This document shows positions 13,001 to 22,900 of a stretch of 64,000 bases of DNA, in pieces. Under the pieces are notes generated by a model. That model saw only the letters and a list, made by a program, of their open reading frames with translations, did not search any database and was not told the origin of the DNA. This stretch comes from Numida meleagris (Eukaryota > Chordata > Aves > Galliformes > Numididae), in contig NC_034410.1 in NCBI RefSeq assembly GCF_002078875.1, positions 75,608,661 to 75,672,660 of the forward strand. The letters are read 5' to 3'. Each line of letters starts with the position of its first letter. The first letter of the stretch is position 1. A program made the translations under genes and the position numbers.

Positions 13001-15332
13001 TGTGCACATATAATATACGAATTTCTAACAGCAAAGTTTGTTTCTACCATATTGGGAAGAAGAACTTCTATATTACACTGTTTTTTGTTAGAACTTCTGG
13101 CCTTTCATCTTCTGTACAAGATATCAAAAAGTTTTAGAGCTAAATTTCAAAAAGCAACAACAAAAAAAAAACCCCCTACAAATAAAACCCCCAAATCTCC
13201 TTTAATTCAGATGTGTGTAATTAATAGGAATGATTGGTCATATTCCCTTTCTCTTCTTAAATATTTCAATATGTTTATTTCTTGGAGGTACATGAAATTC
13301 CAACTGTCCCATTAACCAGGAACTCTTAGATAAAGTTCTGTTATGAAATAATTGTTATTGAACAAGACTGCTGATCATTTATGACTGATGAGCTCAATTG
13401 AGTTTTTGACCTTTTTGTATCATTATACATGAAAATCTGATATGCTGAAAATGTCAAATTGCTTAGGAGACAAATGGAAGCTATTAGCTAATACTCATTT
13501 TTTAAGTGATTTTTTGAAGTCCAGCAGACCGAAATACAAACAAAAACAACAAACCAAAGAAAGACTTCAATCCATCTGTTTTACAGAGATTTTGTTCATA
13601 ATCATCGATTTGATCATCCATGGATGAAGCTAGGAAGAGGCAAATCCTGTTCAGGTCTCAGGGAACTGAGAATTGTCTTCAGTACATACAATACAACTTT
13701 CCCGGGGCAAATATACATTCATTTACAAAATCTGCAGGTACTACAAATTCAATTGTATCTTCCTATTGCTGGCAAAGGTTAGCACTTAAACAATAATTTG
13801 TTCATAACCGGACTGAGTCAAAACCAGCTGTGTCTCAGAATTCAGAATATCATACACTTCTTAAAAAGACTGCTGTTAAAAAAATATTTCCATGGGATCA
13901 CAAGCTTATGCAAATGCAATCATGCAAACCTTCTCTTGCTATTTTATCTTTGCTTTATAGGATACCATTCTCATTCCAGGACTTATATGTGCTTTACTGT
14001 TAAGCATGCAATTGCGTACATACTACGTAACAACTTTGGAAAAAATGGATAATAAAAATATTATAATCCAGTGTTGAATTAGTTTATTAAGATAATATCA
14101 TAGTCAAATGGGAGAGAAGAAATTTGAATCAGCTGTTTCAATATGCTCCTTCTTTGTTTTCATTAAAGACACTGTACCGTATGTCTCAAGAAACATACTC
14201 TTCCTATTGGAAATGTTTATTTAAATAGATCTCGTCTATTTCTTTTTAATAATTCCACCTTTAAATGATTCTTAGAAAGTGATAAAACAGCAATAACAAT
14301 AATCTCTTTAAAGTTTTGCTCTAAATATGAAATATTAGTTATGCTTAGTTGATTTTTCAGTTAATTAAAAAAGACAAAAAAATGTTTTACTGATTCCAGG
14401 ATTGCTAAAGATTGCCTGCAACATGAATCTGTTTCCTAGATCTAGTTTTAATTCAGTTACATTCTTAGTATGCATAGTTCCCACTGACATCAGCATGACA
14501 AAGAAGGGTGCTGGCCCCCTCCCAACAAAGGATCTCAACAATCTTCAGAGGAAGTATTCATTTAATTTTAAACATGACCTAAAAGGAAGTAAAACCAACA
14601 TTTTACATTCTGTTCAGAAACCCAGAAAACAAACCCCCAAATCTTGTTCTGAGAAGGATTAAGCAAGAGTAAATATCTTTATGCTGAGACAGAACATGTA
14701 GATACCGTTAGTACTTGCGTGCACGTAAGCCATATTTCAGACAGACTGTCTAATTACGGGACAATGGAGATCTCCCTGTTCTCCTTCGTTAGATTTTTAG
14801 TTAACATCAGGAAAAAAATAATTGCTGGTAACTAACAACAGTAATTCACAACACTGGCACCTAAGTTTAAACAGTTTGTAGTTGTTACAGTTGGGAGAGG
14901 ATATTGTCTGAAAAAATGAATCTATTACTGGACTTAAGTAATTACTGGTTCTGTCTATTACTGGATCATGTTAAGACATGTTTTATTTTCCAGAAATTTC
15001 ACTTGCCTTTATCTTCAGCAAATAGAAACTTAAGGTCTCAAGGACATTTGAAAATATTACAGTTAAGTATAAGTAACAAAGACTTTTTACAGCTTCTATG
15101 CTTGAAAATCTTGGCCTTGATGTAGTCATCATTTCCATTTCTTTTTCCCTCCTAATTAGAAAAGGAACATAGAAGTTGAAGAAGTTAACCAAGGATTATG
15201 CTGGATACACCACTCCCTAGACACAGCTTAAGTGAGCCTGGCATCACAGGCTGCCTATGGCTGAGAGGGCTGCGGGGGCCGAGAAGGGAGCAGCCTGCAC
15301 CTGCCTGGGCTTCTGGCTCAACAGAAAGCGGC

Positions 15333-15340
15333 TGCGTCAT
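15333..15340 (+). promoter_or_regulatory. Possible ATF/CRE-like site
   Basis: The octamer TGCGTCAT reads ATGACGCA on the other strand, a known ATF/AP-1-like variant of the cAMP-response element. It lies at the left edge of the CpG island, more than 1 kb from the likely first exon. An 8-base match in GC-rich DNA is weak evidence on its own. Confidence 0.2.
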
Positions 15341-15744
15341 CGGGAAGGAAAGGGGCACGCAGGTGCTACGACAAAAGGAGCAACTCCTTCCAGGAGCTGC
15401 CCTTACTTCTTTGTACTTTCCTATCTCGTTTTTTCTTCCTCTGCATCGCAGAACGGGAGCAGGACACTTCTGGAGGGCCGGGCTGGCCTCCCACTCTCAC
15501 AGCGGTTTCTTTCTCATCCTTCAGACCCCTCCGCGGGCGGCAGGGCAGGCACCCGCTGAAGGTTACCGAGCAGCCCCCGCTTAGCGGGGAGCCGCTGAGC
15601 GAAAGGTGGCAGCAGTGAGTCGCTCTCAAACCTGGCGGTGGCCGTCCTCACCGAATCCGCTCGGTCCGCTGGCAGACAGCTCTCCCAAATTCCCCGCAAG
15701 TCAAGCGGCCGCTAGCACTAACTCCGCCAGCTGCGCCCTGCCCT

Positions 15745-15754
15745 GGGGGCGGAG
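15745..15754 (+). promoter_or_regulatory. GC box (Sp1/KLF-type site)
   Basis: GGGGGCGGAG matches the Sp1/KLF GC-box consensus and lies in the left half of the CpG island. Such sites are common in any CpG island. Confidence 0.45.
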
Positions 15755-16269
15755 CAGTCCGCCTCAGCCCACGCCCGAGCTCAGCCGCGCGGCTCCAGCC
15801 CCGAGCGCAGGTGGTACCCGCGCGGCGCGCGATGCCCCGACCGCCCCCAGCGCGCGGGCTGAGCGGTGTCCGCCTGAGGGGACCGGAACCCGCTGCTCTC
15901 TTCGGGAACAACGCCGCAAAGGCGCTTAAACGGAGCTGTGGAATGGGAACTTTCGGGCGCGAGCTGTCGTTGCGTTGTACGCAAGTTTCTCGGTAAAGGG
16001 TTAAGCGCGTACATAAGTAAATACGACTTCCATATTCCTCACGCTCTTCGCTCGCAAAAAGACTTCTGCGAACACGGTAGGTTTCCCACCAAGGAGGCAG
16101 AGAGAAAACTGCGGGTTAACGAGAGCGGGCATCACCTAGAAAGCACCTCTTCGCTGCTTTCCCCAGCGAGGAGAGCTGCCGTGAGGGGATCCCCGCGCCC
16201 CCTCCCGCGGCGCCGCTCTCTTCCTGCTTCGAGGCCTCGGCGCGGAGCGGGGCCGGGGGCCCGGCGCGG

Positions 16270-16279
16270 CCCCGCCCGG
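16270..16279 (-). promoter_or_regulatory. GC box (Sp1/KLF-type site), reverse orientation
   Basis: CCCCGCCCGG on the plus strand gives CCGGGCGGGG on the minus strand, a GC-box match in the densest part of the CpG island. It is about 590 bases upstream of the predicted exon end. Confidence 0.4.
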
Positions 16280-16320
16280 CGCAGGCAGCGGCGGCGCCTC
16301 ATCGGGCGCGGGGCCGCCCG

Positions 16321-16355
16321 CCCTTCTCCCTTCTCCCTCCTCCTCCTCCTCTCCC
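16321..16355 (+). repeat. Polypyrimidine tract (CCT-rich)
   Basis: A 35-base C/T-only tract made of CCCTTCT units followed by TCC repeats. The complementary strand is all purine with several GGG runs. It has the mirror symmetry expected of triplex-prone DNA and could also fold as a quadruplex on the minus strand. Such tracts are common just upstream of CpG-island start sites. Confidence 0.6.
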
Positions 16356-16397
16356 AGCCAGCGCCGGCTGCTCGGCCGCGGCGGGCGCGCTCCTGCT

Positions 16398-16425
16398 GGG
16401 GAGGGGACGGGAGGGAGGGGCGGAG
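16398..16425 (+). other. G-quadruplex motif overlapping a GC box
   Basis: Five G runs of 3-4 bases are separated by loops of one or two bases (16,398-16,420), an excellent intramolecular quadruplex motif. Its last run overlaps a GC box (GGGGCGGAG, 16,417-16,425). It lies on the plus strand upstream of or within the predicted first exon. Quadruplex potential is read from the sequence; any regulatory role is inference. Confidence 0.65.
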
Positions 16426-16436
16426 GCAGGGCGGGA

Positions 16437-16503
16437 GGCAGGCAGGCAGGCGGCGAGAGAGGCAGGCAGCGCGGCGGCGGCAGATGCTGCGGCGGCGGCC
16501 GCG
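16437..16503 (+). repeat. GGCA and CGG short tandem repeats in the putative 5' leader
   Basis: GGCA units run from 16,437 to 16,450 and recur at 16,461-16,468. They are followed by GCGGCGGCGG at 16,471-16,480 and GGCGGCGGCC at 16,491-16,500, separated by 'cagatgctgc'. The unit counts are small. CGG tracts in 5' leaders are common in CpG-island genes. Confidence 0.7.
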
Positions 16504-16672
16504 TCTCCTCCGGCCACATCCTGCGCCCGCCCGGCGCGCAGCGCTACGGCGCGGCCGCGCAGCCCGGCTCCAGCCGCAGCCCCGCGCCCTCGGGGCGGTG
16601 GGTGCCGAGCGCGCCTCGCCCCGGCTGCCGGCCGTCCTGGGCGCTCCGGAGCGCACACGCACGGGCGCGCCC

Positions 16673-16684
16673 GGGGGGGGGGGG
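16673..16684 (+). repeat. G12 homopolymer
   Basis: Twelve consecutive G residues immediately upstream of the AUG at 16,694. A complementary C10 run lies at 16,753-16,762, about 68 bases downstream. Its length may vary between individuals or be an assembly uncertainty. Confidence 0.85.
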
Positions 16685-16693
16685 AAGCCGAAG

Positions 16694-16735
16694 ATGCTGC
16701 AGCTGGTGCTGGGCAAGGTCAGGACCTTGCGGTGA
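16694..16735 (+). other. Possible 13-codon upstream ORF
   Basis: The AUG has A at -3 and G at -1, and the frame reads MLQLVLGKVRTLR before a TGA. It lies in the candidate leader exon, between the G12 and C10 runs, 122 bases before the predicted donor. It could act as an inhibitory uORF if the exon is transcribed from upstream of it. It is also the tail of a longer in-frame opening beginning at 16,484, so initiation could occur there instead. An 'AAGGTCAGG' inside it is only a weak donor-like match. Confidence 0.3.
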
Positions 16736-16752
16736 AGCCCGGGGCTGGCGCA

Positions 16753-16770
16753 CCCCCCCCCCTCCCCCCC
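16753..16770 (+). repeat. C10-T-C7 homopolymer tract
   Basis: Seventeen C residues interrupted by one T, followed by T5. It is complementary to the G12 run at 16,673-16,684, so the two could pair in RNA or in single-stranded DNA. Confidence 0.85.
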
Positions 16771-16890
16771 TTTTTCATCCTTGCCCACCGGAGTGAGGAT
16801 TTGCCGCTGGGGTTTGGTGGATGCTCGGGAGGAAGCAGGCTGGAGCGGCGCCGATCGGTGAGTACGGCGGGCACCGTCATGGTGCCAGGT

Positions 16891-16929
16891 CCCCCGCCTC
16901 CCTCCCTCCCTTCCTCCCTTCCTCTCTCC
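16891..16929 (-). other. C-rich tract, quadruplex motif on the minus strand
   Basis: A C5 run is followed by repeated CCCT and CCTTCCTC units, giving at least four GGG runs with short loops on the minus strand. It lies just inside the predicted intron, 30-70 bases after the donor. It belongs to the same class of tract as 16,321-16,355. Confidence 0.55.
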
Positions 16930-17257
16930 GGCTTCTCGGTGCGGGCTCCTGCGCTGCTCCCCTCGGCGAGGCGGCGGGGAGTCGCGTTTGTGCCTGCAGA
17001 CGGGAGGTAACAAAGTGCCTCGTCCCCTCGTTCCTTCCTCCCGCCTCTCCTCCCCTCGTCTCTTTTCTCCCTTTTTTCATACGCCGCCTATGTAGGGCAC
17101 AGCGGCGGCTTCGTGCCGCCTGCCGCCCCGCGCCGATGCTCTCGTTACGGCGGTGGAGTCATGGGCCAGGGCGAAGTGGAGGAAGGCGGCCGGGCCCGGG
17201 GCTGCTCTGCGTGTCCGTGTGTCTGCGCGGCACTGAGGGGGTGTCCTTCCTTTGAAG

Positions 17258-17273
17258 CCCCCCCCCCCCCCCC
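17258..17273 (+). repeat. C16 homopolymer
   Basis: Sixteen consecutive C residues in the right shoulder of the CpG island. This is an unusually long C run. It is likely polymorphic and error-prone in sequencing, and no function is implied. Confidence 0.85.
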
Positions 17274-17520
17274 GCAAATGCTGCGCTCGGGGAGGGGGTG
17301 GGGAAGGGGCTGCGGAGCGCTCGCTGATCTATTTTTAATGGCTGAAAGGAAAGATGCTCTTCTTCCCTGTACCCTTCCCTTACTCTTATGCTGGTGTGTA
17401 ATGTGCTTGCATCGATCGGGCAGCGCGGAGCCGCGGCTGGGTGAGGGCACGCGGAGGAGGTGCAGCGGCACGAGAGGTGCTTGTAGCACGCCAGCCCATC
17501 TGGCCAGAGAGATCGGAATC

Positions 17521-19825
17521 AGAAAACTCCGAACTGAAATCATTTGGGAAACCATGTTAAATTTCCCCTGTAGGGACTACGATTCTATGAAGGCACAGAT
17601 ACGTGGTAGATGGGAATAGAGCATCTTGTTGTGCTCAGACATTTTCTTTCTTACAGTTTAAGTGTTAGTGTCTGCTTTGTTCTGAGTCAGGGTGTCATGA
17701 TTAACCTCCTGCGTTACCAGAAAATAGCCTAAACTTAGAGAAAAATATGTAGAAAGCAATAGGCCTCCATTAAACAGCCAGCTGTTAACTTTATTGGCTG
17801 TAGCAGAATATATCCATGCACCTAAAACCATGTTTGCCTCTTTTATTGGTAATAACACGATGAAATAAAAACTTCAAGTTGCGGACTTTTTTGTGGTCTG
17901 TGCGTAAAGTGGAAATCCCGAACCCTGTTGTTGGTAGCCAACTGCTCTGTGGGCTGTGCCACACTCACAGCCGCACCTTAGGGGAGCAAGGGGATACCCA
18001 GAGCCATGCAGGGTTTATGTAAGTCTGCTGTGGGCTTCTGCTCAATGAAGAGAAGGGAAATGATGTGTGTCATCCTGTATCTCAGGATGTACTCCTGTCT
18101 TGAGCTCGGGAAGTTACCTGGCTGGGCTGGGCTGAGCTGATGATGTCCAGGCAGCTCGGCTAGTTGGTCAGTGCAGAAGTGACGTGGCATGAGGGAGTCA
18201 GTGCAGGTCTGTGGGGAGGGCTGCTGTGTGCCCTGAGGTGGGCCTCGGGCCCGCACGATTTTGGACACCCTGTGAGCTGTTTGGCACCGTGGGCGTGGGG
18301 AGGAACCCCAAACCCAACCACCAGGGAAGAGTTCAATAATTAAGCGGGACTTGTGCATTCTGTGGTGATCAAACATCCCTGTAAGACCAATTCTGTGTGT
18401 GAAGCTGCCCCTCTCCAGTCTGGAAATACCTTTCCCTTTAGGGAGCTGTGATGGAATATCATCAGTTTGTGTGCTGCAAAGCTGCATGGAACTTGCAATA
18501 GATCATTCTTATTAGTAACAAGTTGATTAATGGCTTGAGGATGTGTTGGATGAGGTTCTGTTGGGAGCTGCAGTACAGAAACGGGAGATTGCATCTTGGT
18601 CGCGTTGTTCAGAGATGGTTTTTGCAGCCTGTTATATAAGAGAGGCTTTGAAAAAAAGAGGAGCGGGCTGTGCTGTGTGTACATAGCAAAGGAAATACCT
18701 CCTAAAGCTTCTGGTAGGAAGCAAAGTGTTTATTTCTGGATTCCAGTTGTGTGAGGGTTTGTGGGTTGTCAGAAGGATGCTTTGGGGAGGGAACTCCAGC
18801 TACTGTGCAGAGTTCTGCTTGTCAGGTCCCTTAGCTGATGCCAAGCAATGATAAATGGCTCATCAATGGCTCTAGCTTCTGATTTTCACTTTCTTTTTTT
18901 TTGAATAATGCTCCTAAAATTATTTCATCCTCACATAATGAACTCTGACAGACAGCTGCACAAAATAGAAATAGTATCAACTAAAAAAAAAGTGTTTGCA
19001 TAATTCTGGTTTGCGTAATTTACCTTTGCTGATGGATGGTATCGATTTAATGACTGCGATCTGGTGTAATGTGTTTGTTTCTCAAGACATGTAGCACCAA
19101 CTTATGCTACAAAGGAAGGGATGGAGCAGCTTATTTTAAGGGTTTTAAGAAATCCGTTTTTAAGTAGGGCTGTAGATTGGCATGTAAATTGAGCAAATAA
19201 CAAAATCAGCAGAACTCATGACTGTTAAATTTTGCACTAAATTTCAGATACATTTTCTATTTCATGGTTCAGTGTGATACAATTTTTAGAGCCTATCACT
19301 TGTGGCAATTCCTACGTATCTTTGTTAGGATTCCAGACGTACGTTTCAAGTATTCCTAGAAGCAACTGTGTTCACGATTGCCAGTAAGATAAGGAAAACA
19401 CATCATTATGGCACTCTTTACTTAAGAATCAAAACCACAGGTTCTTATTTATTGATTGCACTTGTAAGTCATGAAGTTTGATATTTCCAGTTACAGCTTT
19501 ATTTGTCAAAAATGAAATGGATTGTTTTTCTCCTTTTGAAGGTCTCAGTATGATCTTATTATAGGATGCATTCTGGGTGATTATTTAACTGCAGAATGTT
19601 AAATTTAGTAGTATGCTTATATACAATATCAGTAATGCATTGCAATGGAGACAGGATTTTTAAATATAATATATTTTTTTTAAATGACAGAATGACTCTT
19701 GAATAAGACAGAAATGCCTTTATATTTGACTTTGCTCACGAAAGTCAGTACATCTCCAGAAGCATTATTTTTCTGATTTTAAGGAGGAAACATAAGACAG
19801 CTATGCAATATTGGATATAAGAAAA
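17521..19825. other. Putative intron, no exon seen
   Basis: CpG density drops sharply after about 17,480. The sequence is ordinary AT-rich DNA with a few moderately GC-rich patches (17,940-18,330). The open frames on the minus strand at 17,978-18,487 (169 codons) and 18,340-18,684 (114 codons) are Ser/Pro/His-rich, show no domain, and overlap one another. I treat them as chance frames. Confidence 0.5.
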
Positions 19826-19990
19826 TAGGCTGCCCAGAGAAGATGGTGGATGCCCCATCCATGGAGACATTCAAGGTCAGGTTGGGTGGGCCTCTGGGCA
19901 ACCTTATTTAGCTGTAGGCGTCCCTGCTTGCTGCAGGCAAGTTGGACCAGATGACCTTTAAGGGTCTCTTCAACTCAAATGCTTCTAATC
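19826..19990 (+). mobile_element. CR1 LINE 3'-end fragment
   Basis: The order is that of a CR1 tail: 'ggctgcccagagaag', 'gtggatgccccatcc', 'gagacattcaaggtcagg', 'gggcaacct', then 'ttggaccagatgacc' and 'aagggtctcttcaact'. The usual terminal octamer repeats have decayed to 'aaatgcttct'. It is severely 5'-truncated, as most CR1 copies are, and noncoding. Confidence 0.85.
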
Positions 19991-22900
19991 CTCTGCTCTT
20001 GCACTGCAGAACCAATGCTTTTGGTTTATAGCTCCTCCGTGGTAAGGGGTACTTGGAAAGAAGTCTGAATGGAGCAGGGCACACTGAAGTGATTTCTTCT
20101 GTTCCCTTGGGATGTGCTAATGTGGTGTCATGAATGGGCTGTAAAAGCAGATTGTCTGACCAGATTCCCTGGCAGTCTTCTGGACATTATAAACATAAAG
20201 GAAATATGTTATCTGTTACATGGACACCGATAGCTATGCTAATAGATTTTTTTTTCTCTTATGAGTTGCTTGTTTAGTGTAAAACTAAGAAACAGGGAAA
20301 CATCTCATTATCTGTGACAGCAAGCATTTAATGTTTAAGTTGTTCTTGCTTCATGCTAACTTGTGGTGCATCCTACTGTCTCTTAATCTTCCTGTTCTGC
20401 TTTACAAAATTCAGTTACGGGAATAAGCAGTAACTTCAGGGGACATGAAGTATGAGGGAATATGTATTATTGTGATCAAAAGGGCACCTTTCTATTTTGT
20501 TGAAGTGTTTTGAGGAAAGAAGACTTCTAATGAAACTTGTATTTCATAAACCTACCAAGAAAACTGCAAACTTTAAAAAGCCATATATAAAATGACAATA
20601 TTTGGTGTAATACTTGACTGTTTTATTACTTTAGCCATTCTATAACGTAACAAACCATGATTTTCCACCTGTTTACATTCATTTTTGAGAAGCCAGAAAT
20701 ACAGAGCTGACACTGAATACTAACATAAATTAAGAGCATCTGAGAGACAAAGGGGCTTTACATCAAATGTTCTCTAGGGGAAGATTTTGCTTTTTTGTCT
20801 CCTTCCCCACCCCCTTTTTCTCTTCTTGCCACGTTGGCAGTTGACTTAATTGCTCAAAATCTTCCCAGTCCAACACTTTTGGTCAAGAAAACTTCCTTTG
20901 GAAATGGACCATAAAACTTAATATTGTCTGCTTAGCATACCGTTTATATACTCCTTTTTCAGCCAGAGGTACATTCTTCTTTCCTAGCACAGTAAATTAC
21001 TGTTCAATTAAGCAACACCAAAATATCCCTTTAAGGCTGAGTTTTTCAAGAGAGCTGAATGAAATTAGGCATGTAGCATAAATAAGATTTTTTTTTTTAA
21101 TGAGCTTCTTAATTGTTTTAAACACACTGGATTAGACTGGACCTGAGATAAATTAATATGTAAAAGTTCTTTTAAATTACTGAAGTATTTGGGGAAATAA
21201 TTAGAAGTAAGTTTCAATGAGGTGTCTTCTGGCATTCTTCTCTTAATGCTGTACCTCTCTGGGTACCAAGCAAGTTTTGTTATTCTTGAACATGCACGTT
21301 GTCTGCTCTTTTGCAGAAAGAAGGCCGTTGGCCCAGTCAAGCGTGCTTGCTTAAAAATAATCCTCCTCCTTGCCAAAGGTTTGACTGTTACCTTACTTGT
21401 TTGACATGGGGAAAGGCAAAAGCCTTTTTGTGTTCATTTTTTGGCGTGCAAAGTTGTATGATGTTGAATATGGAGGTGTCTGAAAACTAGGCTGACCCAG
21501 AAGGCTGGCTCAGAGGGGTTATCTAAGGAAACAATGGCTTGAATGTCTTCAACAATGTAAATGAGTCAAGGTTAGAGAAATAAAGGCAAAGGAAGCCTGC
21601 ATGGGCAAGCCCTGTTGTTGCCACCATGTTTGTCAGCATTTTCGGAGGAACTGAGCTCTTAAAATAAGCAGAGACCTGAAAGCATTTTTGAAATCGTCTG
21701 TCACGTGTTTCTTACAGCAGCTGAACTCCGCTATAGCTTTTGAATATGCCTAATGGCAGCGTCTCACTTCAGGATGGCTTGGTGCCTTTGAGAGGGAGAT
21801 TGTGTGATCTGGAAGCTTAAGTCTGATAGAAAGTGGAGCTTGGGTTCCTTAATGTTGTCGATGCTAAAATGTGTCCCCCAGATAGATGATCTGCTGAGTT
21901 CTTACAAATCAAAGGCCTGGTCAGTCTATAAGCATTTTGATAAATTGACAAATACACTGAATTAATTTGTTAAACTGAGTATTTCCAATGAAGTACCTAT
22001 GTCCACGGTGACCTGTCCTTCAATTCTGTCTAACCTTGTCTGACCAAGTGTGCTTACAAATGTAGTGAATAAACGAACAAATTTTGGGTATTAAAAAAAA
22101 CCAAAAAACAATATATTGTGCATTCATGAAGCAAGTTGACAGTAATTGAAGAATCCTGTTATTTTTGCTGTTCTTACTGCTAATAATATTTCTGAAGCTT
22201 GAGTTATATGGATCATGTAGCTTTATATGTGGATTTCCACCACAGTGCTGAAGTAAGTCATCTAGTGGTGCATGGAAAAACTTAGAAATGTGAAAGCATG
22301 CCTCATCTTTGTAAGTATCAACAATATAGAAGGCCAAATGCATTCTCAGAATGATCATTCCAAAGAAAACAATTGAAAATACTTGGCATTTAGTTTCTTT
22401 ATTTCTTGTGAAACCAGTTTTATAGTATTTAAACCCAACTGAAGGATGTCGAGTAACAGGATTGAAAGCCCTGCATAGGGAACACCGTCTGAATTCCCAC
22501 ATGCCTCTCTGCTATGTTTGTGATTTTTTTTAGATGGTAAAGTTTGGTTCGCTCTGGGAAAAACAGGATCTGTGATCTGGCACAGACCTCATTAAGGACT
22601 GTCTAGTACACGTGCTTTTATTTTACCAAAGGAATATAACATCCTATAATGAAATGTGTATTAGGTACATAACAACATTTCCACTTTTTCACTGGTTATA
22701 AACGTTATAGTCTGCTAAAGATTTTTATGGGATCAGAAGTAGGTATTTTTGGTTACAAGTCTTTCTAGGAAGGTTGGCAGTTTATTGTGGTTATTTGCCA
22801 CTTCTGACTTCTGTTGTCCTTACCAAGAACAAGTATAGTACCTGCATAAAGCCTAAAGGGTCTCGGGGGTCAGTGGATCTCTGGCTTTAATCTCTTCAAA

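Larger units (their letters stand above)
5701..15197. other. AT-rich noncoding DNA, no gene seen
   Basis: No recognisable coding exon, RNA gene or young transposon. The longest open frames (97-109 codons at 8472-8765 minus and 9076-9405 plus) have no family resemblance and sit within the chance range for AT-rich DNA. A slightly GC-richer patch at 11,730-12,220 carries several overlapping short frames on both strands but no motif I know. Small features are a purine simple repeat at 6160-6210 and a T15 run at 7010-7024. A pyrimidine tract ending in 'aattag' at about 15,141-15,161 resembles a splice acceptor, but it has no coding support. Confidence 0.55.
16480..16857 (+). other. Candidate first exon (leader) of an unidentified gene
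   Basis: The right edge is set by a strong splice donor: the exon ends ...GCCGATCG and the intron begins GTGAGTACGG at 16,858, a full GTGAGT match. The left edge is not defined; I placed it after the CGG tract, where island density peaks. Upstream AUGs include 16,484, which opens an 83-codon Arg/Pro-rich frame ending at 16,735, and 16,694, in the same frame with a better context (A at -3). Another AUG at 16,821 has a weak context, and its frame is open for 12 codons across the donor (beginning MLGRKQAG). None resembles a known N-terminus to me, so a noncoding leader exon is the safer reading. An alternative or alternate exon could end at 17,007 or 17,441. Confidence 0.45.
15200..17520 (+). 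promoter_or_regulatory. CpG-island promoter region
   Basis: CpG dinucleotides, almost absent in the surrounding tens of kilobases, become dense from about 15,250 and especially from 15,600 to 17,480. The densest core is 16,180-16,680. Sp1-type GC boxes are visible at 15,745-15,754 and 16,417-16,425 on the plus strand and 16,270-16,279 on the minus strand. There is no convincing TATA box at a suitable distance, which is typical of a dispersed CpG promoter. The best splice donor inside the island is on the plus strand (16,858), with weaker plus donors at 17,007 and 17,441, so rightward transcription is favoured. Minus-strand donor-like sites also exist at the left edge, so divergent transcription cannot be excluded. 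Long open frames in the island on both strands (up to 293 codons) are Arg/Pro/Ala-rich artefacts of low stop density. The downstream gene is not recognised. Confidence 0.85.

Noticed and set aside
15257..15559. 100-codon plus-strand frame starting MAERAAGAEKG at the left edge of the island
   Set aside because: It overlaps a 128-codon frame in another phase and shows no domain or good donor at its end. It is not supportable as a coding exon.
15938..16735. Open frame of 265 codons on the plus strand across the CpG island
   Set aside because: Arg/Pro/Ala-rich, low complexity, no domain. It reflects the absence of stop codons in very GC-rich DNA, and an even longer frame exists on the opposite strand.
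16132..17013. Open frame of 293 codons on the minus strand across the CpG island
   Set aside because: Same reason: composition-driven, Arg/Pro/Gly-rich, overlapped by equally long frames in other phases. The start-site and splice evidence favours the plus strand.
17978..18684. Two overlapping minus-strand frames of 169 and 114 codons
   Set aside because: They overlap in different phases and have no motif or similarity that I recognise. They lie in moderately GC-rich DNA where chance frames are longer.
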